64,000 nt of DNA from Clostridia bacterium (GCA_017547755.1 JAFYOX010000107.1:135165-199164), one strand, 5' to 3'. Positions 8,257-16,399 are shown, counted from the first letter of the stretch. The notes: generated by a model from the letters alone, not told the origin. Program-made: numbers and translations.

Positions 8257-9018
8257 TCAGTACGGGCAGATTTCGTAGGTCGTGTATTCGTGGTCGAAGT
8301 GGTATCCCAGTTTTTCCGCGAGTCCCACCGACCAGAGATTTGCGGCGTCCCAGCTCGGGTACAGTCCGCGGTCCCGGGCTTCGAGGATCATCCGCGCGGC
8401 ACAGATGGTGGCGTATCCCTTCCGGCGGTGGTCGGGATGCGTGTCGATCTCGATCTCAACCCCTTCGCGGTAGACGGTGTACGCCGATACACCCGCGGCG
8501 ATTTCGCCGTTTGCTTCGAGGACAAAGCCGAACCCGAGGCGGCGGTAGGTCTCATAATCCGGATAGGAGTCCACCCAGTCGCGGCACCATCCCGTTTCTC
8601 TGGCGTACCGGAAAATTTTTTCGTCAATGGGGAGAAGGCGGCATCCTTCGGGGAGGTTTTCCGCCATTTTCCGCAGTTTTTCGCGGTCAAACACGTCCGG
8701 TTCCTTTTTGATCGCGTAGCGGACAATGCGCTTTCCGCCGCGGCAGGCTTCGATGCGTTCGCTCCATGCTTCGGTCTGCGGGACCATCAGCATATAGGTC
8801 TGCACGGAGCCTTCCGGCTTGAACCGGATGAGTTCATCGTTCGGGACGCCGGCGAAAAAGGTGAAATCCGCGATGACTGCGGCGGCAGACGTCGGATTTT
8901 CGGGGGAATCCGCGTAGATTTCGCCCATCACACCCTGAAGGCACGACCAGATGAGCGTTTCTTCCCAGCCTTTAAACAGCGGTGCGGCGGCGGACGGATC
9001 GGCAAGACGGTATACCAT
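8257..9018 (-). CDS. GNAT acetyltransferase (ZmaR-like, PF12746 type)
   Basis: 253 residues. The C-terminal half has GNAT motif A, IDTHPDHRRKGYATICAARM, then SWDAANLWSVGLAEKLGYHF. This matches the GNAT_acetyltran group that includes zwittermicin resistance ZmaR. The N-terminal half (about 1-130) is a degenerate GNAT-like domain. The start lies 4 bases after the stop of the URO-D family gene, so the two are coupled. The substrate cannot be told from sequence. Confidence 0.82.
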   Translation of the reverse strand: MVYRLADPSAAAPLFKGWEETLIWSCLQGVMGEIYADSPENPTSAAAVIADFTFFAGVPNDELIRFKPEGSVQTYMLMVPQTEAWSERIEACRGGKRIVRYAIKKEPDVFDREKLRKMAENLPEGCRLLPIDEKIFRYARETGWCRDWVDSYPDYETYRRLGFGFVLEANGEIAAGVSAYTVYREGVEIEIDTHPDHRRKGYATICAARMILEARDRGLYPSWDAANLWSVGLAEKLGYHFDHEYTTYEICPY

Positions 9019-9022
9019 GCGC

Positions 9023-9994
9023 TTATCCTTCCCGCGCCAGGCGATAGATCAGGTCGTAGGCGAAAACAAGGTCTTCCATGGAGCAGTGATCCTGCACGTA
9101 GTGCGTGGTGCAGCACATCCAGCGCTTGCCCTTCAGCAGACCGAAGACGCGGCGGATCTCCGCTTCCAGTCTGTCCTGCGGCAGAAGACCGATCGCGGAC
9201 TGTACGCAGACGCCGCCGAGGATGGCGAATTTGTCGGCGTAATTGTCGAGGTAGAGATCGTAGCCCATGCCCGCGCTTTCCTGCCACGGATGAACGACGT
9301 CGAGACCGAGTTCGGCGATGCCGTCGGCGACCTTGCGGACACAGCCGTCCGAGTGGAGACTGCAGAAACATCCGCGCGAATGCACGTAATCGACGACGCG
9401 CTTCATCTGCGGGAAGACAAGCTCACGCCACGTCGCGGGGCTGAACAGGAGATCGTTCTGTGCGCCCCAGTCGTCGGAGATATGGATCATATCCACGCCG
9501 AGATCGATGGCGTGTTCCGCGAATTTCAGGGTCCAGTCCGCCTGACGGCGGTAGAGCTCGCCGAGTTCCCCGGGATACATGGCAAGCCAGAGAAGCTGGT
9601 TTTCGATGCCGAAGACGCCGTTGAACTGTTCGAAGAAACCGGGCGTCTGGAGATAGCAGAAGCGGCCGCGCTGTTTGTGGAAATTCAGGGCGTCGGTGAC
9701 ATTCCGGTATTCTTCGGGATTGTCGGGAGAGCGGAAAATGGGCTGATCGACGAGAAGATCGGGCGTCAGTTCTTCGTTTTCCGCACGGATCCTGTCGATC
9801 AGATGTCCGTCAAACGCGCCGGGACCTGCGAAAAGATGCGCCATGTCGTACTCATACTTATCTTCAAAGGCGGCAACGGAGCCGTAAGCGGCGCTGATCG
9901 GTCCGGAAAGATTGGCGGCGACCCATCCGTAGATCGGCGTACGGTCGGTTTCCTGTCCGCGGATCGTCCGCGCAACACGTTCGGTACTGTTCAT
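9023..9994 (-). CDS. Uroporphyrinogen decarboxylase family protein
   Basis: 323 residues with a URO-D/MtaA-type TIM barrel: RTIRGQETDRTPIYGWVAAN at the start, IHISDDWGAQNDLLFSPATW in the middle, FCSLHSDGCVRKV and VVHPWQES. The family contains true HemE and corrinoid methyltransferases. The HemE N-terminal loop and its arginines are absent and no haem genes are nearby, so a corrinoid or other methyltransferase role is more likely than haem synthesis. The Asp-His-Cys residues (DDW, LHSDGC) could bind zinc, as in MtaA. First gene of a two-gene unit with a GNAT enzyme. Confidence 0.8.
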   Translation of the reverse strand: MNSTERVARTIRGQETDRTPIYGWVAANLSGPISAAYGSVAAFEDKYEYDMAHLFAGPGAFDGHLIDRIRAENEELTPDLLVDQPIFRSPDNPEEYRNVTDALNFHKQRGRFCYLQTPGFFEQFNGVFGIENQLLWLAMYPGELGELYRRQADWTLKFAEHAIDLGVDMIHISDDWGAQNDLLFSPATWRELVFPQMKRVVDYVHSRGCFCSLHSDGCVRKVADGIAELGLDVVHPWQESAGMGYDLYLDNYADKFAILGGVCVQSAIGLLPQDRLEAEIRRVFGLLKGKRWMCCTTHYVQDHCSMEDLVFAYDLIYRLAREG

Positions 9995-10024
9995 GAGATT
10001 CTCCTTGCATGAGATATTTTATTC

Positions 10025-10053
10025 ATTATAACACGGACGTTTTCCCGTGTCAA
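10025..10053 (-). promoter_or_regulatory. Promoter of URO-D/GNAT unit
   Basis: TTGACA-17-TATAAT with TGT before the -10, 30 bases upstream of the ATG at 9994. Confidence 0.87.
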
Positions 10054-10057
10054 TCCG

Positions 10058-10090
10058 AAAAAATACCGTCCTCCGGAACCGGAAGACGGT
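10058..10090 (-). terminator. tRNA-Gly terminator
   Basis: On the minus strand ACCGTCTTCCGG pairs with CCGGAGGACGGT, then ATTTTTT. It lies 6 bases beyond the tRNA 3' end. Confidence 0.85.
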
Positions 10091-10095
10091 ACAAA

Positions 10096-10166
10096 AGCGG
10101 ATGGGGGGAATCGAACCCCTAACTCAAGCTTGGGAAGCTGGCGTTTTACCACTAAACTACATCCGC
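10096..10166 (-). tRNA. tRNA-Gly (anticodon CCC)
   Basis: 71-nt cloverleaf: acceptor stem GCGGATG/CATCCGC with discriminator T, D arm AGTTTAGTGGTAAAAC, anticodon loop TTCCCAA giving CCC, and T arm GGGGTTCGATTCCCC. CCA is not encoded. The anticodon stem has one C-T mismatch (second pair). It has its own consensus promoter and terminator. Confidence 0.95.
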
Positions 10167-10175
10167 GTGATGCAT

Positions 10176-10204
10176 ATTATAGCACGTTTTCGCGCTCCTG
10201 TCAA
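10176..10204 (-). promoter_or_regulatory. Promoter of tRNA-Gly
   Basis: TTGACA-17-TATAAT with TGC before the -10; perfect hexamers. Confidence 0.9.
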
Positions 10205-10300
10205 GCCGTTTTAATGGAAAACGGACGATATCCACAGGTTTTCCGCAGAAATCCGGAAACTTTTCGTGAAGGATTCCCGGTCGGATTTTCGGGGATTCTG

Positions 10301-10329
10301 TTGACACTTTGCACTTTCTGTGCTATAAT
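10301..10329 (+). promoter_or_regulatory. Promoter of mntP
   Basis: TTGACA-17-TATAAT with TGC before the -10, just upstream of the riboswitch. Confidence 0.9.
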
Positions 10330-10339
10330 ATCCTGCGAT

Positions 10340-10463
10340 TGTGAGGGAGTAGCAAGCGCATTCCCGGCGCAGCAAGTCAACATACTGACCGTTATCGGTC
10401 TGGCTTGCTTTAATTTGCGAGACTCATGGAAAGCTGCGGAAGCCGTACATGGGGTCTTTTTTT
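10340..10463 (+). promoter_or_regulatory. Manganese (yybP-ykoY) riboswitch
   Basis: Conserved elements appear in order: GGGAGTAGC (10345-10353), GTCAACATACTG (10376-10387), CTGGCTTGCTT and GCGAGACTC (10417-10425). The 3' strand of the closing stem (AGACTCATG) can instead pair with CATGGGGTCT followed by seven T (10457-10463), forming a terminator. Mn2+ binding should block the terminator and turn mntP on, as known for this class. Confidence 0.94.
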
Positions 10464-10520
10464 CTTCTGACACCGGATGCGGCCTGCCGTATCTGGGATT
10501 TTTATTTTCGGAGGAACTCA

Positions 10521-11105
10521 ATGACGTTCGATTTCTCTTTCTTCTTTACGAGCATCCTGCTCGGTGTCGGTCTTGCGATGGACGCTTTCTCGGTATCCCT
10601 TGCCAACGGTCTGAACGAACCCGGGATGAAAAAGCCGAAAATGTGCGGCGTTGCGGGAGTGTTCTCCCTGTTTCAGTTTGCAATGCCGATGATCGGCTGG
10701 ATCTGCGTTTCCACCGTTGCGCACCTGTTCGGCGCGTTTGAAAAGTGTATCCCGTGGATCGCGCTTGCGCTTCTCGGCTTTATCGGCGGCAAGATGCTGT
10801 ACGAAGGCATCCGGAATCAGGAGTCCGAAGAGGAAAAGCCCGCGGTCGGTCTCGGCGCGCTGATCGTACAGGGGATCGCCACTTCGATCGACGCCCTCTC
10901 GGTCGGCTTCACGATCTGCGAATACGGCTGTCTGCAGGCGCTTCTTTCCTGCCTTCTGATCGGTACCGTGACCTTCTTCATCTGTTTTGCGGGACTTGCC
11001 ATCGGCAAAAAAGCCGGAACGAAGCTGGCGAACAAGGCTGGCATTCTCGGCGGCGCGATCCTCATTTTCATTGGTCTCGAAATCTTTATCACGAGCTGGT
11101 TCTGA
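10521..11105 (+). CDS. mntP: Manganese efflux pump MntP
   Basis: 194 residues with six predicted membrane helices. The two DUF204 halves carry the conserved acidic pairs: GVGLAMDAFSVSLANGL (helix 1) and QGIATSIDALSVGFT (helix 4). It exports Mn2+ across the cytoplasmic membrane. The start at 10521 has GGAGG 7 bases upstream; the frame is open back to 10449, but that would run through the riboswitch terminator. The riboswitch independently supports the Mn2+ role. Confidence 0.96.
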   Translation: MTFDFSFFFTSILLGVGLAMDAFSVSLANGLNEPGMKKPKMCGVAGVFSLFQFAMPMIGWICVSTVAHLFGAFEKCIPWIALALLGFIGGKMLYEGIRNQESEEEKPAVGLGALIVQGIATSIDALSVGFTICEYGCLQALLSCLLIGTVTFFICFAGLAIGKKAGTKLANKAGILGGAILIFIGLEIFITSWF

Positions 11106-11131
11106 TCCTTATTTACATACGATATTGTTTT

Positions 11132-11201
11132 TCCGGCAGTGTCACGGTCGTTTCTCCGAAGGCGGAGGAAGTGCAGACCGCAGACTCTGCCGGATTTTTT
11201 T
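11132..11201 (+). terminator. Elaborate intrinsic terminator of mntP
   Basis: Outer stem TCCGGCAG (11132-11139) with CTGCCGGA (11187-11194), then seven T. Inside are CGGTC/GACCG and CTCCG/CGGAG helices, giving a 63-nt branched or long bulged hairpin, larger than usual for a terminator. Confidence 0.75.
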
Positions 11202-11270
11202 GACTGAATCGCAGACGGAAGGCATATACTGTCCTGTAACGAATCTTTTTTGATCCGGAAAGGCAGAACT

Positions 11271-11795
11271 ATGAACAGATCGCTTTCTCTCTGGCAGTTC
11301 TGGGGCTATGCCGTCGTATCACTCGGCGGGACCCTGCTGCATTATCTCTATGAATGGACGGATGAAAGTATCCTTGCCGCGCCGTTTTCCGGCGTGAACG
11401 AATCCACCTGGGAACACATGAAGCTGCTGTTTTTTCCGATGTTCCTTTTTTCTCTTGTCCAGCGCTTCTTTTTCCGTGACAGACGGGATTTCTGGTGCGT
11501 CCGGCTCCGCGGAACGCTGGGCGGACTGGTCATGATCCCCGTCCTGTTCTATACGTACAACGGTGCCTTCGGAAAATCTCCCGACTGGCTGAACATTGCG
11601 ATCTTCTTTATCGCTGGTGCTGCCGCATTTCTTACGGAGACCCGGCTGTTCCGGAAGGAGACTGTCCGGTGTCCGTTTCCTGCGGCTGCCTTTGCGCTGC
11701 TCTGTCTGATCGGTGCGGCGTTTGTGATCTTCACCTTTGCACCGCCGTCTCTTCCGCTGTTCCGCGATCCGCTTACCGGGACATACGGCATCTGA
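11271..11795 (+). CDS. DUF6512 family membrane protein
   Basis: 174 residues, about five membrane helices. The conserved segment PFSGVNESTWEHMKLLFFP (about 43-61) is the mark of the DUF6512 family, whose function is unknown. The ATG at 11271 is preceded by GGAAAGGC; an upstream TTG at 11250 lacks a site. It stands alone between mntP and an MBL gene, with no clear promoter seen in the 70 bases ahead. Confidence 0.82.
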   Translation: MNRSLSLWQFWGYAVVSLGGTLLHYLYEWTDESILAAPFSGVNESTWEHMKLLFFPMFLFSLVQRFFFRDRRDFWCVRLRGTLGGLVMIPVLFYTYNGAFGKSPDWLNIAIFFIAGAAAFLTETRLFRKETVRCPFPAAAFALLCLIGAAFVIFTFAPPSLPLFRDPLTGTYGI

Positions 11796-11809
11796 ATTTT
11801 GCGGAAACC

Positions 11810-11838
11810 TTGCCGGACGTGCGGAAGTGTGCTATAAT
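11810..11838 (+). promoter_or_regulatory. Promoter of MBL/Crp unit
   Basis: TTGCCG-17-TATAAT with TGC before the -10. Confidence 0.78.
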
Positions 11839-11886
11839 GACGGTATCTTTCTATGAATTCTTCAGCCTCAGGAGGCTTTGCTATCC

Positions 11887-12663
11887 ATGAAAATTACCTG
11901 TCTCGCGGAAAATACCGCCGTGAACGATGGTTTCGGCTGTGAACACGGACTGAGCCTGTTCATCGAAACCGGAACACACCGGATCCTGTTCGATATGGGG
12001 CAGACGGGTCTGTTTGCGGAAAATGCGGAAAAGCTCGGCATCGATCTTGCGTCCGCCGATTTTGCCGTCCTCTCGCACGGACATTATGACCACGGCGGCG
12101 GACTTGCGCGCTTTCTTGAACTCAACCGCACCGCGCCCGTTTATCTCAGCCGGTACGCGTTCGAGCCGCATTACAACGGAATGCAGAAATACATCGGTCT
12201 GGATACTTCGCTTAACGGACATCCGCGTCTGGTGTTTACGGAGGATTTTTCTGACCTGGAGGACGGAATGGCTCTGTATTCCTGCAATTCGGCGGAAAAA
12301 AGCTATGATCTCGGCAGTTTCGGGCTGAATATGATCGAAAACGGCGCGTTTGTTCCGGACGATTTCCGCCACGAACAGTATCTTCTGATCGAAGAGAACG
12401 GCAGAAAGATCCTGTTCAGCGGCTGTTCCCACAAGGGTGTGATGGACATCGCGGACTGGTTTGCGCCGGATGTGCTGATCGGCGGATTCCATTTTTCCAA
12501 ACTGCCCCTTGACGATACGCTGACGGAATACGCGCGGATCCTGAACCGTCATCCGACGGTCTACTATACCTGCCACTGCACGGGAACCGAAGCGTTTGCC
12601 CATATGAAACCGCAGATGGAACGCCTGCACGCGCTGTCCGCAGGACAGACGCTGATTCTGTAA
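11887..12663 (+). CDS. MBL-fold metallohydrolase (COG1237-like)
   Basis: 258 residues. The metal motif LSHGHYDHGGGL (about 62-73) has the HxHxDH ligands; later come FSGCSHKGVMD and CHCTGTEAF. This pattern fits the COG1237 group related to the archaeal dihydropterin synthase-like MBL proteins; the real substrate is unknown. The ATG at 11887 is chosen because AGGAGG lies 11 bases upstream; an alternative TTG at 11878 is too close to it. Followed after 16 bases by a Crp/Fnr regulator, so both form one unit. Confidence 0.85.
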   Translation: MKITCLAENTAVNDGFGCEHGLSLFIETGTHRILFDMGQTGLFAENAEKLGIDLASADFAVLSHGHYDHGGGLARFLELNRTAPVYLSRYAFEPHYNGMQKYIGLDTSLNGHPRLVFTEDFSDLEDGMALYSCNSAEKSYDLGSFGLNMIENGAFVPDDFRHEQYLLIEENGRKILFSGCSHKGVMDIADWFAPDVLIGGFHFSKLPLDDTLTEYARILNRHPTVYYTCHCTGTEAFAHMKPQMERLHALSAGQTLIL

Positions 12664-12679
12664 AAAGGGGAGAGCCTGT

Positions 12680-13354
12680 ATGGAAAACTGTATGTTTGAA
12701 GCGGTCTACCGGAAGTATTTTCCGTTCTGGGATCATCTTTCCGACGATGACCGTGCCGCATTCTGCCGCAGTTCGGTGGAGCTTTCCTGCCCCGCCGGAA
12801 CGACCCTTCACGACGGAAGCGAATGTACGGGCGTGATCATTGTGAGATCCGGCTGTCTGCGGCTGTACATCCTTTCGGAAGAAGGGAAGGAGATCACGCT
12901 CTACCGCCTGTTTCCGGGAGATATCTGCATGCTGTCCGCGTCGTGCGTTCTGCAGAGCATTACGTTTGATGTGTTCGTGACCGCCGAAGAGGACAGCGAA
13001 TGCTGTGTGATCGGCGGATGTGCCTTCGCGGACGTTTCCGAGAGGGTTCCGGAAGTGAAGATTTTCGCGCTGGAAGCCGCCGTCAGCCGCTTCTCGGACG
13101 TGATGTGGGTCATGCAGCAGATCCTGTTTCTGAGCATGGACAAACGTCTGGCGATTTTTCTTCTGGATGAATCGTCCAAAACCGGGTCGGATACCGTCCG
13201 GCTGACCCACGAGCAGATCGCCCGCTATATGGGCTCCGCCAGAGAAGTCGTATCGAGGATGCTGAAATACTTCGCTTCCGAAGGCATGGTGGAAGTCACC
13301 CGCAAAGGCGTGATCCTTCTTGACAAACCCCGTCTGCGGGAGATGATAAAATAA
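12680..13354 (+). CDS. Crp/Fnr family transcriptional regulator
   Basis: 224 residues. An N-terminal cyclic-nucleotide-binding-like beta barrel (about 15-125, with GCLRLYILSEEGKEITLYRLFPGD) is followed by a dimer helix and a winged helix with the recognition segment ARYMGSAREVVSRMLKYF (about 177-194). There are several cysteines (CSARA-like positions absent from a fixed 4Fe-4S pattern), so oxygen or redox sensing is not shown. Cotranscribed with the MBL hydrolase, which may make or destroy its ligand (inference). Confidence 0.9.
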   Translation: MENCMFEAVYRKYFPFWDHLSDDDRAAFCRSSVELSCPAGTTLHDGSECTGVIIVRSGCLRLYILSEEGKEITLYRLFPGDICMLSASCVLQSITFDVFVTAEEDSECCVIGGCAFADVSERVPEVKIFALEAAVSRFSDVMWVMQQILFLSMDKRLAIFLLDESSKTGSDTVRLTHEQIARYMGSAREVVSRMLKYFASEGMVEVTRKGVILLDKPRLREMIK

Positions 13355-13361
13355 AAAATTA

Positions 13362-13393
13362 CAGGGGAAGAAACTTTGAAATTTCTTCCCCTG
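13362..13393. terminator. Bidirectional terminator
   Basis: CAGGGGAAGAAA pairs with TTTCTTCCCCTG between the convergent regulator and trxA. Confidence 0.75.
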
Positions 13394-13404
13394 CATCCAT
13401 AATA

Positions 13405-13710
13405 TTACTTCACCATCGCAAGGATGCGTGCCTTCGGTCTGGCGCCGGCGGACTGCGTGACGATGTGACCGTCCTTCATGACGACGAGGGTGGGGATGCT
13501 TGCCACACCGAATGCCTGTGCGAGTTCGGGTTCGTCGTCCACGTTGATCTTTCCGACGACGAGATCCGCGTTTTCTTCGGCGATCTCATCGACGATGGGG
13601 GAGACCATACGGCAGGGACCGCACCACGGTGCCCAGAAGTCGAGAAGAACGGTTTTTTCGGTGGTTACGGTTTCCTTGAAGTTGTTTTTATTGACATGGA
13701 TTACAGACAT
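13405..13710 (-). CDS. trxA: Thioredoxin
   Basis: 101 residues from MSVIHVNKNNF, normal length. Active site WAPWCGPCRM (Cys pair at about 28 and 31), cis-Pro segment VASIPTLVVMKDG. General cytoplasmic disulfide reductase. The frame is open to 13920, but AGAAAGGA lies before the ATG at 13710 and homology starts there. Divergent from the MFS gene. Confidence 0.97.
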   Translation of the reverse strand: MSVIHVNKNNFKETVTTEKTVLLDFWAPWCGPCRMVSPIVDEIAEENADLVVGKINVDDEPELAQAFGVASIPTLVVMKDGHIVTQSAGARPKARILAMVK

Positions 13711-13855
13711 TGTATTGTTCCTTTCTGATATTTGAAGTTCGGGATATTTATTTTGATGAGGTATTTTCTTTCTTGTGTCTGTATTATACCGGATTCCGGA
13801 AAAGATTTCTGTGACTTGGTCACCGAAAGCCTTTTTCCGGGATTTTCCGAAAGGC

Positions 13856-13884
13856 TTGTATTCCGGAAAAGAGTATGCTATAAT
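13856..13884 (+). promoter_or_regulatory. Promoter of MFS gene
   Basis: TTGTAT-17-TATAAT with TGC before the -10. Confidence 0.82.
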
Positions 13885-13918
13885 ACCAACCAAAGATTTC
13901 ATCTCCACGGAGGCAACC

Positions 13919-15160
13919 ATGACATCCCCGAATTACAGACGGACGAGAATCGCCTGCTTCTTTGCGTATCTTTCGATGGCGTCTATCTTCGTCCTGCCGT
14001 CCATGCTGTTCGTGACCTTCCACGAAATGTACGGCATTTCGTATACGCTGCTCGGCTCCCTCGTTCTCGTGAACTTCTGCACGCAGATGACGATCGACCT
14101 GATCTTCACCTTCTTCTCGAAAATTTTCAACATCCGCTGGACGGTGCGCCTTATGCCGCTGCTGACCACGGTCGGTCTTCTCCTTTATGCGGTCCTGCCG
14201 AACGTTATGCCGCAGAACGCATACCTCGGTCTGGTGCTCGGCACCATCGTCTTCTCGGTAGCAGCCGGACTCAGTGAAGTCCTGCTCAGCCCCGTCATCG
14301 CCGCGATCCCTTCGGAACATCCGGAAAAGGATATGAGCATGCTCCACTCCCTGTACGGATGGGGCGTTGTCAGTGCGGTTGCTATCAGCTCCCTGTATTT
14401 CCTGCTGTTCGGTACGGAAAACTGGATGTACCTTGCGGTCTTCCTCTCCCTGTTCCCGCTGGTCTCTTCCTTCCTGTTCTGCATCTCCCCGATCCCGGAC
14501 ATGAATCTCCATGCGGAAGACGATACGCCGAAGAGCAAGGCAAACCGCGGCAAAACCCTTTTCCTGTGCGTGATCTGCATCTTCCTCGGCAGTTCCGCGG
14601 AAAACACCATGACCAACTGGATATCCAGCTACATGGAAAACGCCCTGCTGATCCCGAAAGCGGTCGGGGATATCCTCGGTCTTGCGGTATTCGCGTTCCT
14701 TCTTGCGATGACGCGCGTTCTCTACGCGAAGTATTCTCCCAATATCACGAAAACTCTTCTGGTCAGCATGATCGGCGCCGCTGTCTGCTACCTGATCGCC
14801 GGACTTTCTCCGAGCGTTATCCTTGCCTTCATCGCCTGCATCCTGATGGGTGTCTTCACCTCCATGCTCTGGCCCGGTACGCTGATCTTCATGGAAGAAA
14901 AACTTCCGTCTCCCGGGGTTGCCGCGTATGCTCTCATGGCAGCATTCGGGGATATGGGCGCTTCGGTAGCACCGCAGATGCTCGGCATCGTCGTTGACAA
15001 GGTTTCCGCCAGCGCATTTGCGCAGAACCTCAGCCAGACTTCCGCGGTCGCGCCTGAAGAGATCGGTCTGAAGGTCGGCATGCTCATCGCGTCCGTTTTC
15101 CCCATCCTCGGTATTGCTCTCGTGCTCTACCTGCGGAAGGCGTACGCGGAAAAGAAATAA
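13919..15160 (+). CDS. MFS transporter
   Basis: 413 residues with 12 predicted membrane helices in two halves joined by a basic loop at about 205-220 (DDTPKSKANRGK). The general look, including SMLHSLYGWG and the SSAENTMTNWISSYM segment in helix 7, resembles sugar-type MFS permeases of Clostridia (FucP/GlcP-like); substrate is not resolved. The ATG at 13919 has GGAGG 7 bases ahead; longer frames to 13775 would enter the promoter. Ends at a strong terminator. Confidence 0.88.
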   Translation: MTSPNYRRTRIACFFAYLSMASIFVLPSMLFVTFHEMYGISYTLLGSLVLVNFCTQMTIDLIFTFFSKIFNIRWTVRLMPLLTTVGLLLYAVLPNVMPQNAYLGLVLGTIVFSVAAGLSEVLLSPVIAAIPSEHPEKDMSMLHSLYGWGVVSAVAISSLYFLLFGTENWMYLAVFLSLFPLVSSFLFCISPIPDMNLHAEDDTPKSKANRGKTLFLCVICIFLGSSAENTMTNWISSYMENALLIPKAVGDILGLAVFAFLLAMTRVLYAKYSPNITKTLLVSMIGAAVCYLIAGLSPSVILAFIACILMGVFTSMLWPGTLIFMEEKLPSPGVAAYALMAAFGDMGASVAPQMLGIVVDKVSASAFAQNLSQTSAVAPEEIGLKVGMLIASVFPILGIALVLYLRKAYAEKK

Positions 15161-15175
15161 AACGGTAAGAACAGA

Positions 15176-15212
15176 AAACTCCTTTGCAGAACAAATCCGC
15201 AGAGGAGTTTTT
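15176..15212. terminator. Bidirectional terminator
   Basis: AAACTCCTTTGC pairs with GCAGAGGAGTTTTT between the convergent MFS and GNAT genes. Confidence 0.82.
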
Positions 15213-15217
15213 GCTGT

Positions 15218-15772
15218 TTATTTCATTATTTTGATGAACCGGAACATTTCATCCGGACCTTCGTCCGGATCGTGCCATTCGTCATCCGCGTGCCGGGGTT
15301 CGTCCGATTCGAAATATTCACACCAGAACTGATCGATCTGAAATCCGCACTTGTTCACGTAAAAGTGAATGTTGCGCTTCTCGAAATAGGGCGTACAGGT
15401 CTCCCATACCTTCGTTTCCGGATGAAGGGCTTCCACAGCCAGCCATGCACCGTAGCCGATGCCTTTGCTGTGTTCTTCCGGAGCGGTGAACAGGATCTCC
15501 AGATGGTTGTGGTTGGTCTCGCGGTCGATTTTGAGGATCACGCCGCCTACGTTTCTGCCGTCCGCGACAATACGGTAGGTTTCGTTGGACGGATCATCGA
15601 TGCAGTGTTCGATGGTCTTGCGGGAGATGATCTCGCCGTCGCTGTCGATGTGGTCGTCACGTTCGCCGAACTCCTGCATGGCGCCGTACTTGAACGACCA
15701 CTGGTTGTCGAGGATGAACTGTTCGCGGTCATCCTCAGTCAGGGGAACAAGGGTAACTTTTGTGTTTTTCAT
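15218..15772 (-). CDS. GNAT acetyltransferase
   Basis: 184 residues from MKNTKVTLVPLTEDDREQF. The acetyl-CoA loop reads LFTAPEEHSKGIGYGAWL (Q/RxxGxG/A variant SKGIGYG) and the last part YFEKRNIHFYVNKCGFQI is the typical GNAT end, followed by an acidic His/Asp-rich tail (EPRHADDEWHDPDEG). GGGAGG lies 4-5 bases before the ATG at 15772. The substrate is unknown. Its transcript has a long structured leader (15784-15897). Confidence 0.85.
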   Translation of the reverse strand: MKNTKVTLVPLTEDDREQFILDNQWSFKYGAMQEFGERDDHIDSDGEIISRKTIEHCIDDPSNETYRIVADGRNVGGVILKIDRETNHNHLEILFTAPEEHSKGIGYGAWLAVEALHPETKVWETCTPYFEKRNIHFYVNKCGFQIDQFWCEYFESDEPRHADDEWHDPDEGPDEMFRFIKIMK

Positions 15773-15783
15773 AACTGCCTCCC

Positions 15784-15897
15784 AAAAATAACAAAAAATA
15801 AAGCCCCGGCTACTGCACACACAATAACCCGAGCTCACCCGGACACCTAATCCGGCATCTGAGTGCTGCGGCACTCTGCCTCCGGTGACACATATTT
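15784..15897 (-). promoter_or_regulatory. Structured leader RNA, possible attenuator
   Basis: On the minus strand the transcript holds GGCA-GAGTGC-cgca-GCACTC-AGA-TGCC (10-bp stem, three-base bulge), enclosed by CACCGGA with TCCGGGTG. This competes with CCGGA/TCCGG. Then AGCTCGG can pair with CCGGGGCT, followed by TTTATTTTTTG, which looks like a terminator before the GNAT gene. I know no riboswitch class that fits. Confidence 0.5.
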
Positions 15898-15903
15898 TTA
15901 TTT

Positions 15904-15932
15904 ATTATACCGCAGACATGGGCGGAAGTCAA
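15904..15932 (-). promoter_or_regulatory. Promoter of GNAT gene
   Basis: TTGACT-17-TATAAT. The start would be near 15897, giving a leader of about 125 nt. Confidence 0.83.
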
Positions 15933-15947
15933 TGGGGAGATGAGAAA

Positions 15948-15974
15948 AGCCGCAGAGAAGGATGCTCTGCGGCT
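15948..15974 (-). terminator. Terminator of small orphan gene
   Basis: AGCCGCAGAG pairs with CTCTGCGGCT; on the minus strand TTTTCTC follows. Confidence 0.7.
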
Positions 15975-16056
15975 GTTTGGGGGATTAGGCATATACAAAT
16001 GGGCAGATATATTGGTACGTTTGGAGGCAATAGTATAGGAAGCAAATAGTAAAGGA

Positions 16057-16326
16057 TTATGCCACGGTCCACTTTTTTGTTATAGGATCGCGTTTTACTT
16101 TCCCTTCAGACTCTAACTCTCGCAAAAGAGCAACAATCCAATACTGTTGATTGGAAGAGGTAGCGTTCGGATATTCTCCCCAGTCTAAACCACAAGCACG
16201 GAATATTTCCGCTTGTTTCATTCCCTCTGCATATGGAGTGCATTCTGCGGTACTTTTCATGAAATCATAGACTAATGCTTTTATTTCATTGCGTAATTTT
16301 ATCCCTGCTGATAAATGGTTATTCAT
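16057..16326 (-). CDS. Small AT-rich protein, winged-helix-like, unknown
   Basis: 89 residues. The second half (QAEIFRACGLDWGE, then YWIVALLRELESEGKV and KKWTVA) reads like a winged helix with a beta wing, but no family is recognised. AAGGAG precedes the ATG and a TTGACA-17-TAAAAT promoter lies upstream. Codons and bases are clearly more AT-rich than the neighbours, and the gene lies beside the 3' end of a tRNA-Pro gene, both signs of acquisition. Confidence 0.7.
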   Translation of the reverse strand: MNNHLSAGIKLRNEIKALVYDFMKSTAECTPYAEGMKQAEIFRACGLDWGEYPNATSSNQQYWIVALLRELESEGKVKRDPITKKWTVA

Positions 16327-16370
16327 TATTCTACTCCTTGTACAGGCTGATATGTATTAATTCTGTGTAT

Positions 16371-16399
16371 ATTTTATCATAAAAATCTGCAATTGTCAA
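16371..16399 (-). promoter_or_regulatory. Promoter of small orphan gene
   Basis: TTGACA-17-TAAAAT with TGA before the -10. Confidence 0.78.

Noticed and set aside
9023-9994. Naming the URO-D family gene hemE
   Set aside because: HemE-specific N-terminal residues are absent and there are no haem genes nearby; a methyltransferase-type member is more likely.
10449-10520. Longer MntP start
   Set aside because: It would place the start inside the riboswitch terminator; GGAGG is correctly spaced before 10521.
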